Below are positions 46,183-54,740 of a stretch of DNA of 64,000 nucleotides, in pieces. Made by a program: the position numbers and the translations under genes. Origin of the DNA: Verrucomicrobiaceae bacterium (lineage in GTDB: Bacteria > Verrucomicrobiota > Verrucomicrobiia > Verrucomicrobiales > Verrucomicrobiaceae); assembly GCA_947466075.1 (NCBI GenBank), contig CANIBP010000010.1, forward strand, positions 50,861 to 114,860. Direction: 5' to 3'. Below the pieces are notes generated by a model, which was not told the origin of the DNA, did not search any database, and worked only from the letters and a program-made list of their open reading frames with translations. Within the stretch, counting starts at the first letter, position 1. The number at the start of each line of letters is the position of its first letter.

Positions 46183-46495
46183 CCGAATGATCTGCATGTC
46201 TCTGGGACTGCAATTTGGCACCAATGCACTGGTTCATGTATTGCTGCTGACGAAAAGCTAAAAAGACGATGATGGTGGCGCTGACAATGGGAAACGGAAT
46301 CGGGCCAATAGCAACACCGAAAGCAGAAGGGCCAATGGCTGAAACGATAACCATTGCTAGATAAAATTGGAAGCGTTGGCGATATGAGGGGTTCTCTTGC
46401 ATGAGACGCTTGTGAACAGCACGATAAACAGCGAAACGTTCGCCAGATGAAAATTGCTCCAGACCTGGAGTGGCTCTGTAAGTCTCGAATCTCAT
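46172..46495 (-). CDS. Small membrane protein of unknown function, coupled to its downstream gene
   Basis: 107 residues from ATG at 46495 (MRFETYRATPGLEQFSSGER); a TTG at 46525 is a weaker start. A charged N-terminal helix precedes two membrane segments (FYLAMVIVSAIGPSAFGVAI, FPIVSATIIVFLAF) and a polar tail. Not recognised. It lies in an AT-richer patch (about 45900-46540) together with the gene that it overlaps, perhaps an acquired pair. Confidence 0.55.
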   Translation of the reverse strand: MRFETYRATPGLEQFSSGERFAVYRAVHKRLMQENPSYRQRFQFYLAMVIVSAIGPSAFGVAIGPIPFPIVSATIIVFLAFRQQQYMNQCIGAKLQSQRHADHSDEC

Positions 46496-46544
46496 CGTAT
46501 GTAGGATTGTCTGAACACCATTCAAAAAATGCTTTGAGCAACGA

Positions 46545-47516
46545 TCACCTCACCGCTCCACCCACCCACTCCGGCTGTCGCTTGGCGAGGCAGTCGGAGA
46601 GCCAGCGGACGAGGTCGAAGACGGAGTCGTGCTTTTTGCGCAGGGCGTTGAGCGCGGGCCAGTCGATGCTGTGGCGGGGCGTGGGCAGGGTGATTTTCTG
46701 AATGCGCAGCAGATTATGCACGGCCTCGAACTCGGCGGCGCTCATGGCGCGGAGTTCCTTGGCGGAGGGCAGTTCATCGAGCTGCGTGAGCTGGATGCCG
46801 AGGCTGCTGATGCCGACGCCGAACTGATGGCCGAGGCTGCGGAGCGCATCGACGAGCGCCTCGTCGTTGAGGCCTTCGGCGATGACGATCTCGCTCTGCA
46901 GTGTCCAGCGGGTGGCGCTGAGGGCCTGGAAGAAGTCGGCGCTGAAGTTTTCGATGGAGACGTTGAGCTTGAGCTGCACGCCGGTGATGCCGACCTCGGG
47001 GCCGCCGAGATGACGGCGAAGATCGAGCATGGCGGCGTCGAAGCGCGGTGCTTCATCGCTGCCGGTGTCGAGATCCCAGTCGGCGACGACGAGATCGGGG
47101 ATGTCCCATTCGCCTTCCATGCTTGGTGCGCCGCTGCTGTTGCGGTTCAGCAGGAAGGGATAGCGCGAGCGCTGGAGGCAGAGCCGCTCGTAGATGGCGA
47201 CGAGGCGCAGGTAGCGCGACCAGCATTGATCACTCTCGTTTTCGCTCTCGAAGAGGTTCTGGCGCGCGACGCCGTTGCTGCCGGCGGCGGTTTTTTTCTG
47301 CCGCTGGTAGTAACCCTGGCCCTGATCGACCTTCGCGATGGGCGAGGTGGGATCGTAGCTGAGGATGGAGAAGTGGTAGCGCAGCGTGGCGTCGCTGTAG
47401 CCTTCGCCGAGGCGCAAACGCACGAGGCGGATAAGTTCGGTGCCCTTGATGGAATCCGCCGGATCATCGGGCAGAATTTCAGGGAGCAGGTGTCGCAGTT
47501 GTTCGCGTAGGTTCAT
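46545..47516 (-). CDS. Winged-helix protein with possible nuclease-like domain
   Basis: 323 residues. The N-terminus (MNLREQLRHLLPEILPDDPA, then IRLVRLRLGEGYSDATLRYH and FSILSYDPTSPIAKV) looks like a winged-helix DNA-binding domain. The middle has RYPFLLNRNSSGAPSMEGEW, then DIPDLVVADWDLDTG, which recalls the W-x-x-PD motif of HrgA/COG2958-like proteins related to restriction loci. The C-terminus has an EIVIAEGLNDEALVDALRSL helix pair. Function is not known; a link to DNA modification or defence is a guess. It stands alone between the small membrane genes and the glycosyltransferase pair. Confidence 0.6.
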   Translation of the reverse strand: MNLREQLRHLLPEILPDDPADSIKGTELIRLVRLRLGEGYSDATLRYHFSILSYDPTSPIAKVDQGQGYYQRQKKTAAGSNGVARQNLFESENESDQCWSRYLRLVAIYERLCLQRSRYPFLLNRNSSGAPSMEGEWDIPDLVVADWDLDTGSDEAPRFDAAMLDLRRHLGGPEVGITGVQLKLNVSIENFSADFFQALSATRWTLQSEIVIAEGLNDEALVDALRSLGHQFGVGISSLGIQLTQLDELPSAKELRAMSAAEFEAVHNLLRIQKITLPTPRHSIDWPALNALRKKHDSVFDLVRWLSDCLAKRQPEWVGGAVR

Positions 47517-47576
47517 CCGTCTAAGATTTTCACAGCATGCCGGCGCAACGCGGCCTTCGTCAACAACAGAAACGCA

Positions 47577-48287
47577 TCAACCGTGCCGTTCTTCGCGGAT
47601 GCTGTAGCGGGTGCGGCGGCTGTTGAGCCAGCGCACGCCGAACATGTCCGTCGTGGCACGCAGGGCACGATTGCCGAAGCCATACTTGCTCACGCCATGA
47701 ATGCGCGGGCGGTGGTTCACCGGCACCTCGGTGACCCGCCAGCCCATGTTGCGGATGAGGGCGGGGATGAAGCGGTGCATGCCGTCGAAGAGCAGCAGCG
47801 CCTCGCGGCAGTCGCGACGCATGGCCTTGAGCGTGCAACCGGTGTCGCGCACATGGTCGCCGACAAAACGGGAACGCACGAAGTTGGCGATGCGGCTTTG
47901 CAGGCGCTTGAAGGGCGTGTCCTTGCGCTTCGCACGGTAGCCGCAGACGAGATCGAAGCCTTCATCAAGCTTCGCGATCAAGGCGGGAATGTCAGCGGGA
48001 TCGTTTTGCAGGTCGCCGTCGAGCGTGACGATGACGTCGCCTTTCGCGCCGTTGATGCCAGCATGCATGGCGGCGCTCTGGCCGCTGTTTTTTTCAAAGA
48101 TGATCACACGCACCCGGTCGCCACGCTGCACGCGGGCGAGCGTCTGGTCTTTGGAGCCGTCATCGACCAGCACCAGCTCGTAATCACGTCCGGCCAGCGC
48201 GGCGTCGATCTGCTTTTGCATCTCCACGACATTGTCCTCCTCATTATAAAGAGGCACGACGACAGAGATGGCGGGTGAAGCAGGCAT
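47577..48287 (-). CDS. Family 2 glycosyltransferase (dolichol-phosphate-mannose-synthase-like)
   Basis: 236 residues from ATG at 48287 (MPASPAISVVVPLYNEEDNV), the classical GT2 start. YELVLVDDGSKDQTLARVQR and GDVIVTLDGDLQNDPADIPA give the DxD-type nucleotide-sugar site. DLVCGYRAKRKDTPFKRLQS and TEVPVNHRPRIHGVSKYG complete the DPM1/ArnC-like pattern. It moves a sugar from a nucleotide to a polyprenyl phosphate at the cytoplasmic face. No C-terminal membrane segments are present. It follows the GT39-like gene by 17 bases; together they can make and use a lipid-linked sugar. Confidence 0.9.
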   Translation of the reverse strand: MPASPAISVVVPLYNEEDNVVEMQKQIDAALAGRDYELVLVDDGSKDQTLARVQRGDRVRVIIFEKNSGQSAAMHAGINGAKGDVIVTLDGDLQNDPADIPALIAKLDEGFDLVCGYRAKRKDTPFKRLQSRIANFVRSRFVGDHVRDTGCTLKAMRRDCREALLLFDGMHRFIPALIRNMGWRVTEVPVNHRPRIHGVSKYGFGNRALRATTDMFGVRWLNSRRTRYSIREERHG

Positions 48288-48304
48288 GGGCGGGCAAAAG
48301 GGCG

Positions 48305-49750
48305 TCAAAAGTCGGGCGCTCGATAATCGTGGCAAGCGAAGATTTTGAGCCAGCGCACCTCATTGCCCGCATGCATGACACGGGCGACGGACAGCACCTC
48401 GAAGCGTGCGAACCTGGCCTGCAAGGTCGCAGGTGGTGCGATGGCGGCGGGATCATCGGTGACAAAGATCGCGTTGCGTCCGCCGTGATGATGCAGATCG
48501 TCGTGCAGCGACTTCACCGGCTCGTTTTGGCCGAGATAATGGTCGAGTTCGACGGCGAGACGCCAGTCGCTCGCGATCACAAACCACGGCGCATCGCCCT
48601 TCGTGTCCTTCAGCACGGCGGAAACGAGCTTCGCACTCTCCCGCCAGCCACGCATCGCCTTGGAGGGATCAGCGGTGAAGAAATGCGTGTATTCGGAACC
48701 GAGCGTGATCTGACGCGAAAAACGCCACGGCAGACCCAGCGTGCGCGGGAGGTCGGTTTGCAGCAGGAAGGCGCTTTGCAGTGCTGCGAGCACGACGGCG
48801 ATGGTGCGCAGGCTGATTTTCTCTTCGCTGGCGACACCACCGAGCACGGTGCCACGATGCGCGAGCAGCATCGCCGCGAACAGCATCCACACCGCACCGC
48901 CCATGTCCGGCCAGCGGTCATGCGGGCCGTAGAGCAGATCAATCGCCGCCAGCGGCAGCAGCATCGCCAGCGGCAGACTGCGCTGTGACATCAGCGTGGC
49001 ACGGTCAAACGCCAGTCGTGCCGCCATGACGAACAGTATGAGCAGCAGCGGCGAGGCGAGCGCGCTCCAGCGAAACAGATTCGGAATCAGCCTCCACTCC
49101 GGCCAACCGAAGCCGCCTTGCCATATCAGCCAGTAAATCATCGCCAGCACCCAACCCGAGACCACCACGATGAATCCCGACGCATGCAGGTGATGTCGCA
49201 GCCGTTCCGGGAGCGCAAATACCAGCGCGACTGCGAGCAGTGTTCCGAGTGCAGGCGGTTGTGCGAGCACCGCACAAACCACGCATGCTGCCGCCGCCCA
49301 CCAGGCCCAATGCAACGGATGCGCATGCAGCAGAGCGATGCGCAGGCACAGCGCCAACGTCGGCAGCAACGCGAACATCAGCGTGCTGGGAGTCATCGTG
49401 ACAGCGGCGAGATTGAAGGCGGGCAGCACATTCACGATCACCACGGCCCAACCGGCGATCTGCGCATCAAACAGCCCGCGCATCAGCCGCCACACCGCCA
49501 GCGATGCCGCCAGTGCGAGCAGTGGCGCGAAGAACCGCACGCCAAACTCGCCCGGGCCGCCGATCAGCATGCCGAGCTTCGCGAACAACGGCACCAGCGG
49601 CCCCATTTCGAGAAATCCGCCGATTTGCCCGTGCTTCACACGGAAAACCGCCAGCGCCTCGTCCGGCGAGAGTTCCAGCGTCGGCAGCAAGGCCCAGCGC
49701 CAGAGCGTGAGCAGGCCGAGGGCGGCAAAGAGAAAGCGCTGGCGCTGCAT
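48305..49750 (-). CDS. ArnT/PMT-like membrane glycosyltransferase (GT39/GT83 type)
   Basis: 481 residues from ATG at 49750 (MQRQRFLFAALGLLTLWRWA); ATG at 49765 adds five residues. About ten membrane segments. The first extracytoplasmic loop has LPTLELSPDEALAVFRVKHG, where the Asp-Glu pair is the catalytic motif of polyprenyl-phosphate-sugar dependent transferases. A soluble C-terminal part (about 370-480) follows. It should transfer a sugar from the lipid carrier made by the GT2 neighbour to lipid A, protein or a polymer; the acceptor is unknown. Confidence 0.82.
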   Translation of the reverse strand: MQRQRFLFAALGLLTLWRWALLPTLELSPDEALAVFRVKHGQIGGFLEMGPLVPLFAKLGMLIGGPGEFGVRFFAPLLALAASLAVWRLMRGLFDAQIAGWAVVIVNVLPAFNLAAVTMTPSTLMFALLPTLALCLRIALLHAHPLHWAWWAAAACVVCAVLAQPPALGTLLAVALVFALPERLRHHLHASGFIVVVSGWVLAMIYWLIWQGGFGWPEWRLIPNLFRWSALASPLLLILFVMAARLAFDRATLMSQRSLPLAMLLPLAAIDLLYGPHDRWPDMGGAVWMLFAAMLLAHRGTVLGGVASEEKISLRTIAVVLAALQSAFLLQTDLPRTLGLPWRFSRQITLGSEYTHFFTADPSKAMRGWRESAKLVSAVLKDTKGDAPWFVIASDWRLAVELDHYLGQNEPVKSLHDDLHHHGGRNAIFVTDDPAAIAPPATLQARFARFEVLSVARVMHAGNEVRWLKIFACHDYRAPDF

Positions 49751-49818
49751 GATGGTTGAGCGCATTGAATAGAGGACGCTGCCGCCATGTCAAAGCGTCG
49801 CTCACCCCTGCCACCCTT

Positions 49819-50511
49819 ATGAAACGTTTCATTCTCCCCCTGCTGCTTCTCGCCTCGCTGGCCCGTGCCGAGGACGCCCAGCCCAAAACCGCCGAGGAAA
49901 TCCTGCGCATCGTGCGCCTCAGCTACGCCCTGCAAAACCACAAGATGAACGGCGAACTGCGCGATGACGCCACCGGACGCCGTGAACCCATGGAACTCAC
50001 CATGGACAACAAGGTGATGCGCTTCCGCTTCAAAAACGCACCGCCTGAGATCGTCCACCTCGACCTGAACACCGAGCCTGCCACGCTGTATCAGGTGCGC
50101 CCCGGTGGATCATCTCAGGTTCCGGCCGGTCAGCATGGCGACAAGGTTCGCGGCATGGAGTTCAACTATGAAGACCTTTCCCTGGGCTTCCTGTACTGGC
50201 CACGTCCGCAACTCATGGGCGAAGGCCGCGTCAGTGCGCAGAAATGCTGGATCGTGCGCGTCACCAACCCGAGCCGCGACGGCCCCTACTACGTCGTCGA
50301 TCTCTATGTGCATCAGGCCAGCGGTGGTGCCGCCAAGATGGAAGCCTACGACCGCAACAGCAAGGTGGTGAAGCGCTATCAGGTCACCAAGGTGCAGAAG
50401 GTCGAAGGCGCGACGACTTTGAAGGAACTGCGGATCGAAACCCTCAATCCCTTTAACGGTGACGTCAAAGGCCGCACCTACATGACGATGGATGATCCGG
50501 TGAAGAAATAG
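49819..50511 (+). CDS. LolA-like outer-membrane lipoprotein-sorting family protein
   Basis: 230 residues from ATG at 49819 (MKRFILPLLLLASLARAEDA, signal peptide). The half-barrel pattern (EPMELTMDNKVMRFRFKNAP, MEFNYEDLSLGFLYWPRPQL, CWIVRVTNPSRDGPYYVVDL, GGAAKMEAYDRNSKVVKRYQ, TMDDPVKK) is of the LolA/LolB-like sorting protein family. It may carry lipoproteins or another lipid through the periplasm. It is divergent from the glycosyltransferase operon and 8 bases upstream of the rRNA methyltransferase gene. Confidence 0.78.
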   Translation: MKRFILPLLLLASLARAEDAQPKTAEEILRIVRLSYALQNHKMNGELRDDATGRREPMELTMDNKVMRFRFKNAPPEIVHLDLNTEPATLYQVRPGGSSQVPAGQHGDKVRGMEFNYEDLSLGFLYWPRPQLMGEGRVSAQKCWIVRVTNPSRDGPYYVVDLYVHQASGGAAKMEAYDRNSKVVKRYQVTKVQKVEGATTLKELRIETLNPFNGDVKGRTYMTMDDPVKK

Positions 50512-50519
50512 CGCGACAC

Positions 50520-51731
50520 ATGGAACCACCGCGCAAATTCAATCCGCATCCCTTCGCCTACCATCAGGAACTCGACGTGAGGATCGACAACCTCACCAAC
50601 GAGGGTGCCGGCGTCGCCCGTGTCGATGGTTGGGTCGTTTTCATCCCCTTCACGCTCGCAGGTGAACTCGTGAAGTGCCGCGTCTTTCGCAATCACAAGA
50701 ACTACAGCGAAGCTGATCTCATCGAGGTGCTGGAACCAGCGCCAAATCGCGTCACGCCCAAGTGCGCGCTCTTCGGCCAATGCGGCGGCTGCCAGTATCA
50801 GCACCTCGCGTATGCGGAGCAGCTTGAGTCGAAACGCCGTCAGGTCGCCGAACTGCTCAAGCACATGGCGAAGATCGAGCATCCCGTGCGCGAGGTCATC
50901 CCCTCGCCTGTCGAATACGGCTACCGCTCCAAGATCACGCCGCACTTCCATCGCCCAAAGAGCGGCCACATCGGTGCTATCGGTTTCCTGCGTGCGCGGA
51001 CGCGCAATGCCATGGTCGATGTCGAGCACTGCCCCATCGCCATGACCGAGCTGAATGCGCAGCTCGCCGCCGTGCGCGAACGTGCCCGCGCGAATTCCGA
51101 CACCTTCAAAAACGGTGCCACGCTGCTCATGCGTGCCGCAGCGAACGGCGTTCTCACCCGCAGCGATGAAATCGCCGTCGAAGACGTGAACGGCGTCCGC
51201 TTCGAGTTTCAGGCTGGTGATTTCTTCCAGAACAATCCCTTCATCCTGCCCAAGTTTGTCCGCCACGCCATCGACGAAGCCAAGGCCACCGGCGCGAAGC
51301 ATCTCGTCGATGCCTACTGCGGCAGCGGCTTGTTTGCGATCAGCGCCGCACGCGACTTCGAGCAGATCATCGGCGTCGAGATCTCCGAGAGCGCCGTCAA
51401 AAAGGCCGCGCACAACGCCGAACTCAATTCACTGACGAACTGCCGCTTCATCGCTGCCGATGCGCAGCATGTCTTCAAAGACGTGCCGCATGCCGGAGCC
51501 GACACCGTCGTGCTCATCGACCCGCCGCGCGCTGGATGCAGCCCCGAGTTTTTGCAGCAACTCTTCGCCTTCGGCCCGAAAGGCGTCGTCTATGTCTCCT
51601 GCAATCCCGCCACGCAGATGCGCGACCTCGTGCTCTTCACCGAGGCTGGCTACAAGCTCGGCACCGTGCAGCCCTTCGATCTCTTCCCGCAGACCAAGCA
51701 TCTCGAATGCGTCATGACGCTGAGCCGATGA
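50520..51731 (+). CDS. rlmD: 23S rRNA (uracil-5)-methyltransferase, RlmD/RumA type
   Basis: 403 residues. A TRAM domain (about 20-78: DVRIDNLTNEGAGVARVDGW) is followed by the Fe-S cysteines CALFGQCGGCQYQHL and, later, VDVEHCPIAMTEL. The methyltransferase core has FQNNPFILPKFV, LVDAYCGSGLFAISAARDFE, VLIDPPRAGCSPEFL and YVSCNPATQMRDLVLF, with the catalytic Cys, and a C-terminal HLECVMTLSR that is typical of the family. SAM-dependent methylation of a uridine in 23S rRNA; the exact position (1939 or another) is not certain. It overlaps the next gene (ATGA). Confidence 0.9.
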   Translation: MEPPRKFNPHPFAYHQELDVRIDNLTNEGAGVARVDGWVVFIPFTLAGELVKCRVFRNHKNYSEADLIEVLEPAPNRVTPKCALFGQCGGCQYQHLAYAEQLESKRRQVAELLKHMAKIEHPVREVIPSPVEYGYRSKITPHFHRPKSGHIGAIGFLRARTRNAMVDVEHCPIAMTELNAQLAAVRERARANSDTFKNGATLLMRAAANGVLTRSDEIAVEDVNGVRFEFQAGDFFQNNPFILPKFVRHAIDEAKATGAKHLVDAYCGSGLFAISAARDFEQIIGVEISESAVKKAAHNAELNSLTNCRFIAADAQHVFKDVPHAGADTVVLIDPPRAGCSPEFLQQLFAFGPKGVVYVSCNPATQMRDLVLFTEAGYKLGTVQPFDLFPQTKHLECVMTLSR

Positions 51732-52822
51732 ACCGTTTCGAATTCGCCACCGCCCAGCGCATCATCTTTGGCCACGGCGTGATCCGCGAACTGCCTGCTC
51801 TCACCGCTGAATTCGGTCCACGTGCGCTCCTCATCGCCGGCAGCCGCACAGCACAATGGGAAACTCGGCTGCCGTACGTTGGTATCAAATCGATTTGTGG
51901 CGAACCGACGACGCAGGACATCGAAAGCGGTGTCGAACTCGCGAAACAGCACAACGCTGATGTCATCGTCGCGATTGGCGGTGGCAGTGTGGTTGATGCG
52001 GGCAAGGCGATCGCCGCCATGAGCACCCAGCCGAGTGATTTGATGAGCTACATCGAGGTTATCGGTGAAGGCAAGCCACTCGAAGCCGCTCCCCTGCCCT
52101 TCATCGCCGTTCCTACCACTGCAGGCACTGGAGCCGAGGCCACGCGCAACGCGGTCATCGCGAGTAAAGAACATCGCGTCAAAGCCAGCTTGCGTCATCT
52201 CTCGATGCTGCCTCGCATCGCGTTAATCGATCCTGAACTCGCCGTTGATCTACCACCGCATGTCACCGCCGCCAGCGGCATGGACGCGCTCACACAATGC
52301 CTCGAAGCCTTCGTCTGCTCGCGTGCGCAGCCGATGACTGATGCACTGTGCCGCGATGGCATCCAGCGTGCTGTCCGTTCGCTTGAACGTGCCTTTCAAA
52401 ACGGCCAAGACCTCGATGCTCGCGAGGACATGGCCCTCTGCGCCCTCAACAGCGGCATCGCTCTCGCCAACGCTGGTCTCGGTGCCGTCCACGGCTTCGC
52501 AGCGCCGATTGGCGGCATGTTTCACGCCCCGCACGGCGCTGTTTGCGCGGCATTACTCGCTCCGGTTTGGGAAGCTAACTCAAAACGCGTGCAGAACCGC
52601 GCCAAGTTCGATCAAGTCGATCAAATGCTCGGCGGCGATGCCATCGCATGGCTACATGGCATCACGCAGCGCCTCCACATTCCCAAACTCAATGTCTGGG
52701 GTATTCAAGACGGCAATCTCGATGAAATCGCCCGCAAAGTCGCCAACGCGAGCAGCATGAAAGCGAATCCGGTTTCGCTGAGCCATGATGAGCTGGTCAA
52801 TATTTTGCGGCAGGCGTTATGA
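51728..52822 (+). CDS. Iron-containing alcohol dehydrogenase
   Basis: 364 residues starting MNRFEFATAQRIIFGHGVIR. Group III metal-dependent alcohol dehydrogenase fold: IVAIGGGSVVDAGKAIAAM binds NAD(P), PFIAVPTTAGTGAEATRNAV is conserved, and the metal ligands lie in HVTAASGMDALTQCLEAFV and in GAVHGFAAPIGGMFHAPHGA. The aldehyde or alcohol substrate is not clear. It is coupled to the rRNA methyltransferase by an ATGA overlap, although no functional link is evident. Repeat copy 1 follows 9 bases after its stop. Confidence 0.9.
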   Translation: MNRFEFATAQRIIFGHGVIRELPALTAEFGPRALLIAGSRTAQWETRLPYVGIKSICGEPTTQDIESGVELAKQHNADVIVAIGGGSVVDAGKAIAAMSTQPSDLMSYIEVIGEGKPLEAAPLPFIAVPTTAGTGAEATRNAVIASKEHRVKASLRHLSMLPRIALIDPELAVDLPPHVTAASGMDALTQCLEAFVCSRAQPMTDALCRDGIQRAVRSLERAFQNGQDLDAREDMALCALNSGIALANAGLGAVHGFAAPIGGMFHAPHGAVCAALLAPVWEANSKRVQNRAKFDQVDQMLGGDAIAWLHGITQRLHIPKLNVWGIQDGNLDEIARKVANASSMKANPVSLSHDELVNILRQAL

Positions 52823-52831
52823 AGTCACATG

Positions 52832-52908
52832 GGCAAAAGAAAGCCGGGGTCGCTTTCGCAAGCCCCGGCCCCGCTCGTTGTTGGTTGCGGTGATTATTTG
52901 ATGTCGCC
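52832..52908 (-). repeat. Direct repeat copy 1: gene tail plus terminator
   Basis: 77 bases, 75 of them identical to copy 3 (57840-57916) and nearly all to copy 2 (55083-55155). On the minus strand it holds GACATCAAATAA (the last codons Asp-Ile-Lys-stop of the heavy-metal-domain gene), a spacer with CAACCAACAACGAGC, and a terminator stem GCCGGGG...CCCCGGC (52843-52869) followed by CTTTCTTTT. Here the coding part is in its full gene. Confidence 0.92.
52834..52869 (-). terminator. Rho-independent terminator of the heavy-metal-domain gene
   Basis: Seven-bp perfect stem GCCGGGG (52843-52849) and CCCCGGC (52863-52869), followed on the minus strand by TTTCTTTT. It ends the minus-strand gene that stops at 52894 and lies between convergent genes. 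The same hairpin recurs in the two other repeat copies. Confidence 0.85.
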
Positions 52909-53412
52909 AGCGAAGCCAGCGGCATTGAGTGCGGCGGTCAGTTCAGATTTGGTGAACTCGCCCTCGACGGTGAAAGAGGTGGCCTTGGCGACGATGTCGC
53001 TCTTGGTGATGCCGGCGACGGTCTTCACCGCATCAGCAGCGGCGACTTCGCACTTCTTGCAGCAGAGATGCACACCTGAAACAGTGGCCTTGGTCATTTT
53101 CGCTTCTGGCTTCGCCGCAGCAGTCGCAGGCTTGCTGGCGAATTCTGCGCCTTCGACTTTGCCGAAGTAGCCGGCAGCGATGATTGCCTCAGCGGCTTTC
53201 ATGGCGTCACCCTTCTTCTTGCTGGTGATGGTAATGGTGCCGCTTTTCTCAGGCACATCGAGAGTGACGCCTTCACCGACGCTCGTGCCGGCTTTGGTGA
53301 TGCCCTTGGCGCAACTGCCGCAGCAATTGTGCAGGCCAGTCATGGTGATGGTGGTCTCAGCGCGCAAGGATGCGGTGAGGGCGAAGATCGAAAGCAGAGT
53401 GATGAATTTCAT
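52894..53412 (-). CDS. Secreted protein with two HMA-like cysteine motifs
   Basis: 172 residues with signal peptide (MKFITLLSIFALTASLRAET). Two domains of about 65 residues have the ferredoxin-like beta-alpha-beta pattern of heavy-metal-associated proteins. The first has MTGLHNCCGSCAKGITKAG, the second VSGVHLCCKKCEVAAADAVK, where CCxxC replaces the usual CxxC. An Ala/Lys/Pro linker joins them (KPATAAAKPEAKMTK). Periplasmic copper or other metal binding is likely but not proven. Its last codons and terminator are the unit repeated at 55083 and 57840. Confidence 0.82.
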   Translation of the reverse strand: MKFITLLSIFALTASLRAETTITMTGLHNCCGSCAKGITKAGTSVGEGVTLDVPEKSGTITITSKKKGDAMKAAEAIIAAGYFGKVEGAEFASKPATAAAKPEAKMTKATVSGVHLCCKKCEVAAADAVKTVAGITKSDIVAKATSFTVEGEFTKSELTAALNAAGFAGDIK

Positions 53413-53464
53413 AAGCGAACATTAAGACGATATGACATCTCTGTTTATTTGCATCATTTTATTT

Positions 53465-54490
53465 TTAACGCCGAATCGCCGTCATGAATCCGCGTGCAAC
53501 GGCGGTGTCGTGATACTCACCCGGTGTGAATCCCGCTTCATCGAGCAGTGTCGCATATTCGCTCGTGCTGTAGCATTTACCCTGCGTGGAATGCATCAGT
53601 AGGCATGAATACTCCGCCACATGCAGTGGGCCGGTCTTTGTGGCATTGATGAAGGCATCGTGAATGATCATCAAGCCGCCCACAGGCAACGCGGCATGTG
53701 AAACGGCGAGTAACTTCTTCACTTCAGCCAAGCCCCAGTCATGCAACACGTTGGAGTAGATGTGCACATCGCAGCCTGTGGGCAAGCCTTCGAACATATT
53801 GCCCGTGGCGACACTCACGCGATCCGCGCAGCCACGTTCTTCGATCAATTTGGCCGCGATGCGATCCACCGGTGCTTGATCAAATGCGATGGCCTTCAAG
53901 TGAGTGTGCTGCGCGGCGATGGCGCACGCGTAGATGCCGGAACCAGCACCGATGTCGAGCAAGCAGGTGCGTCCGCTGAGATCGAGCTTCTTGGCGAGTG
54001 CTTGCGAGAGATACAAGCCGCGGCAATCCATCGCTGCGGTGAACTTCCGCGCGAAGTCCTCCTGCTCCATCGCCTTGTGCCAATCGAACGAGGCCTTGTC
54101 GCCACTCCAGCCTGCCGGCTTGTCGGATTTGAGTACCTCCAGATAATCCCTCGCGATGGGGCGATCATGCAGCGACGCATAATACGGCCGCACGTCCCAC
54201 ACAGATCCTGCGCGCAGATGTTCCTTGGCCGAGGCCGAAGCGTGATAGGTGCCACTGTGATCTTCCACCCAGCCGTTGGATGCGAAGAGTGTCAGCATCA
54301 CATCCACCGGACGCTCTTTAAAACCAAAATGGTCGCAGATGCCGCTCAAGGAAGTTGGATTCGATGACAGCCACGTGAAGAAGTCGATGCTCAGTGCCGC
54401 CGAGATCAAATCGACCGCGTAGAGGCTGTCGCGGTAGCGGTAGATATTGAGCGGATCAGTTTGCGGAGCGGAGGTGAGGTCGTGCGGCAT
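53465..54490 (-). CDS. SAM-dependent methyltransferase (O-methyltransferase type)
   Basis: 341 residues. The N-terminal winged-helix/dimerisation part (YRYRDSLYAVDLISAALSID, GICDHFGFKERPVDVMLTLF) precedes the class I fold: RTCLLDIGAGSGIYACAIAA, AIAFDQAPVDRIAAKLIEER, VSVATGNMFEGLPTGCDVHI, YSNVLHDWGLAEVKKLLAVS and GGLMIIHDAFIN. This is the plan of family 2 O-methyltransferases that act on small molecules. The substrate is unknown. It is upstream of the heavy-metal-domain gene on the same strand, 52 bases apart. Confidence 0.85.
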   Translation of the reverse strand: MPHDLTSAPQTDPLNIYRYRDSLYAVDLISAALSIDFFTWLSSNPTSLSGICDHFGFKERPVDVMLTLFASNGWVEDHSGTYHASASAKEHLRAGSVWDVRPYYASLHDRPIARDYLEVLKSDKPAGWSGDKASFDWHKAMEQEDFARKFTAAMDCRGLYLSQALAKKLDLSGRTCLLDIGAGSGIYACAIAAQHTHLKAIAFDQAPVDRIAAKLIEERGCADRVSVATGNMFEGLPTGCDVHIYSNVLHDWGLAEVKKLLAVSHAALPVGGLMIIHDAFINATKTGPLHVAEYSCLLMHSTQGKCYSTSEYATLLDEAGFTPGEYHDTAVARGFMTAIRR

Positions 54491-54536
54491 GGGACCGCAT
54501 GATGAAGGCTTCAGTTCAAAGCGGCAAAAGCTGATT

Positions 54537-54713
54537 TCACTTTTTACCCTTCGCCTCCTCGATGGTTCCGGTGATGAAAAAAAGTCCCGCGGTGCTTATG
54601 GAATGGGCTACGTCCAAAACGATTGACTTGCCGTTCCAAAGCGACACCGCCGTGAAGATGCCTTCAGGCACGTCGGGACCATGATTGGAGGCATGGACCG
54701 TGAAGTAGAAGGC
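54537..54713 (-). pseudogene. Unrecognised gene 3' fragment without start
   Basis: On the minus strand an open frame of 58 codons, bounded upstream by a stop at 54714-54716, reads FYFTVHASNHGPDVPEG, TAVSLWNGKSIVLDVAHSIS and TGTIEEAKGKK-stop. It has protein-like composition and a natural end but no start codon, so it looks like the tail of a lost gene. No family is recognised. Confidence 0.4.
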
Positions 54714-54740
54714 TTAAACATCTACCGCAAAGTCATCTAA

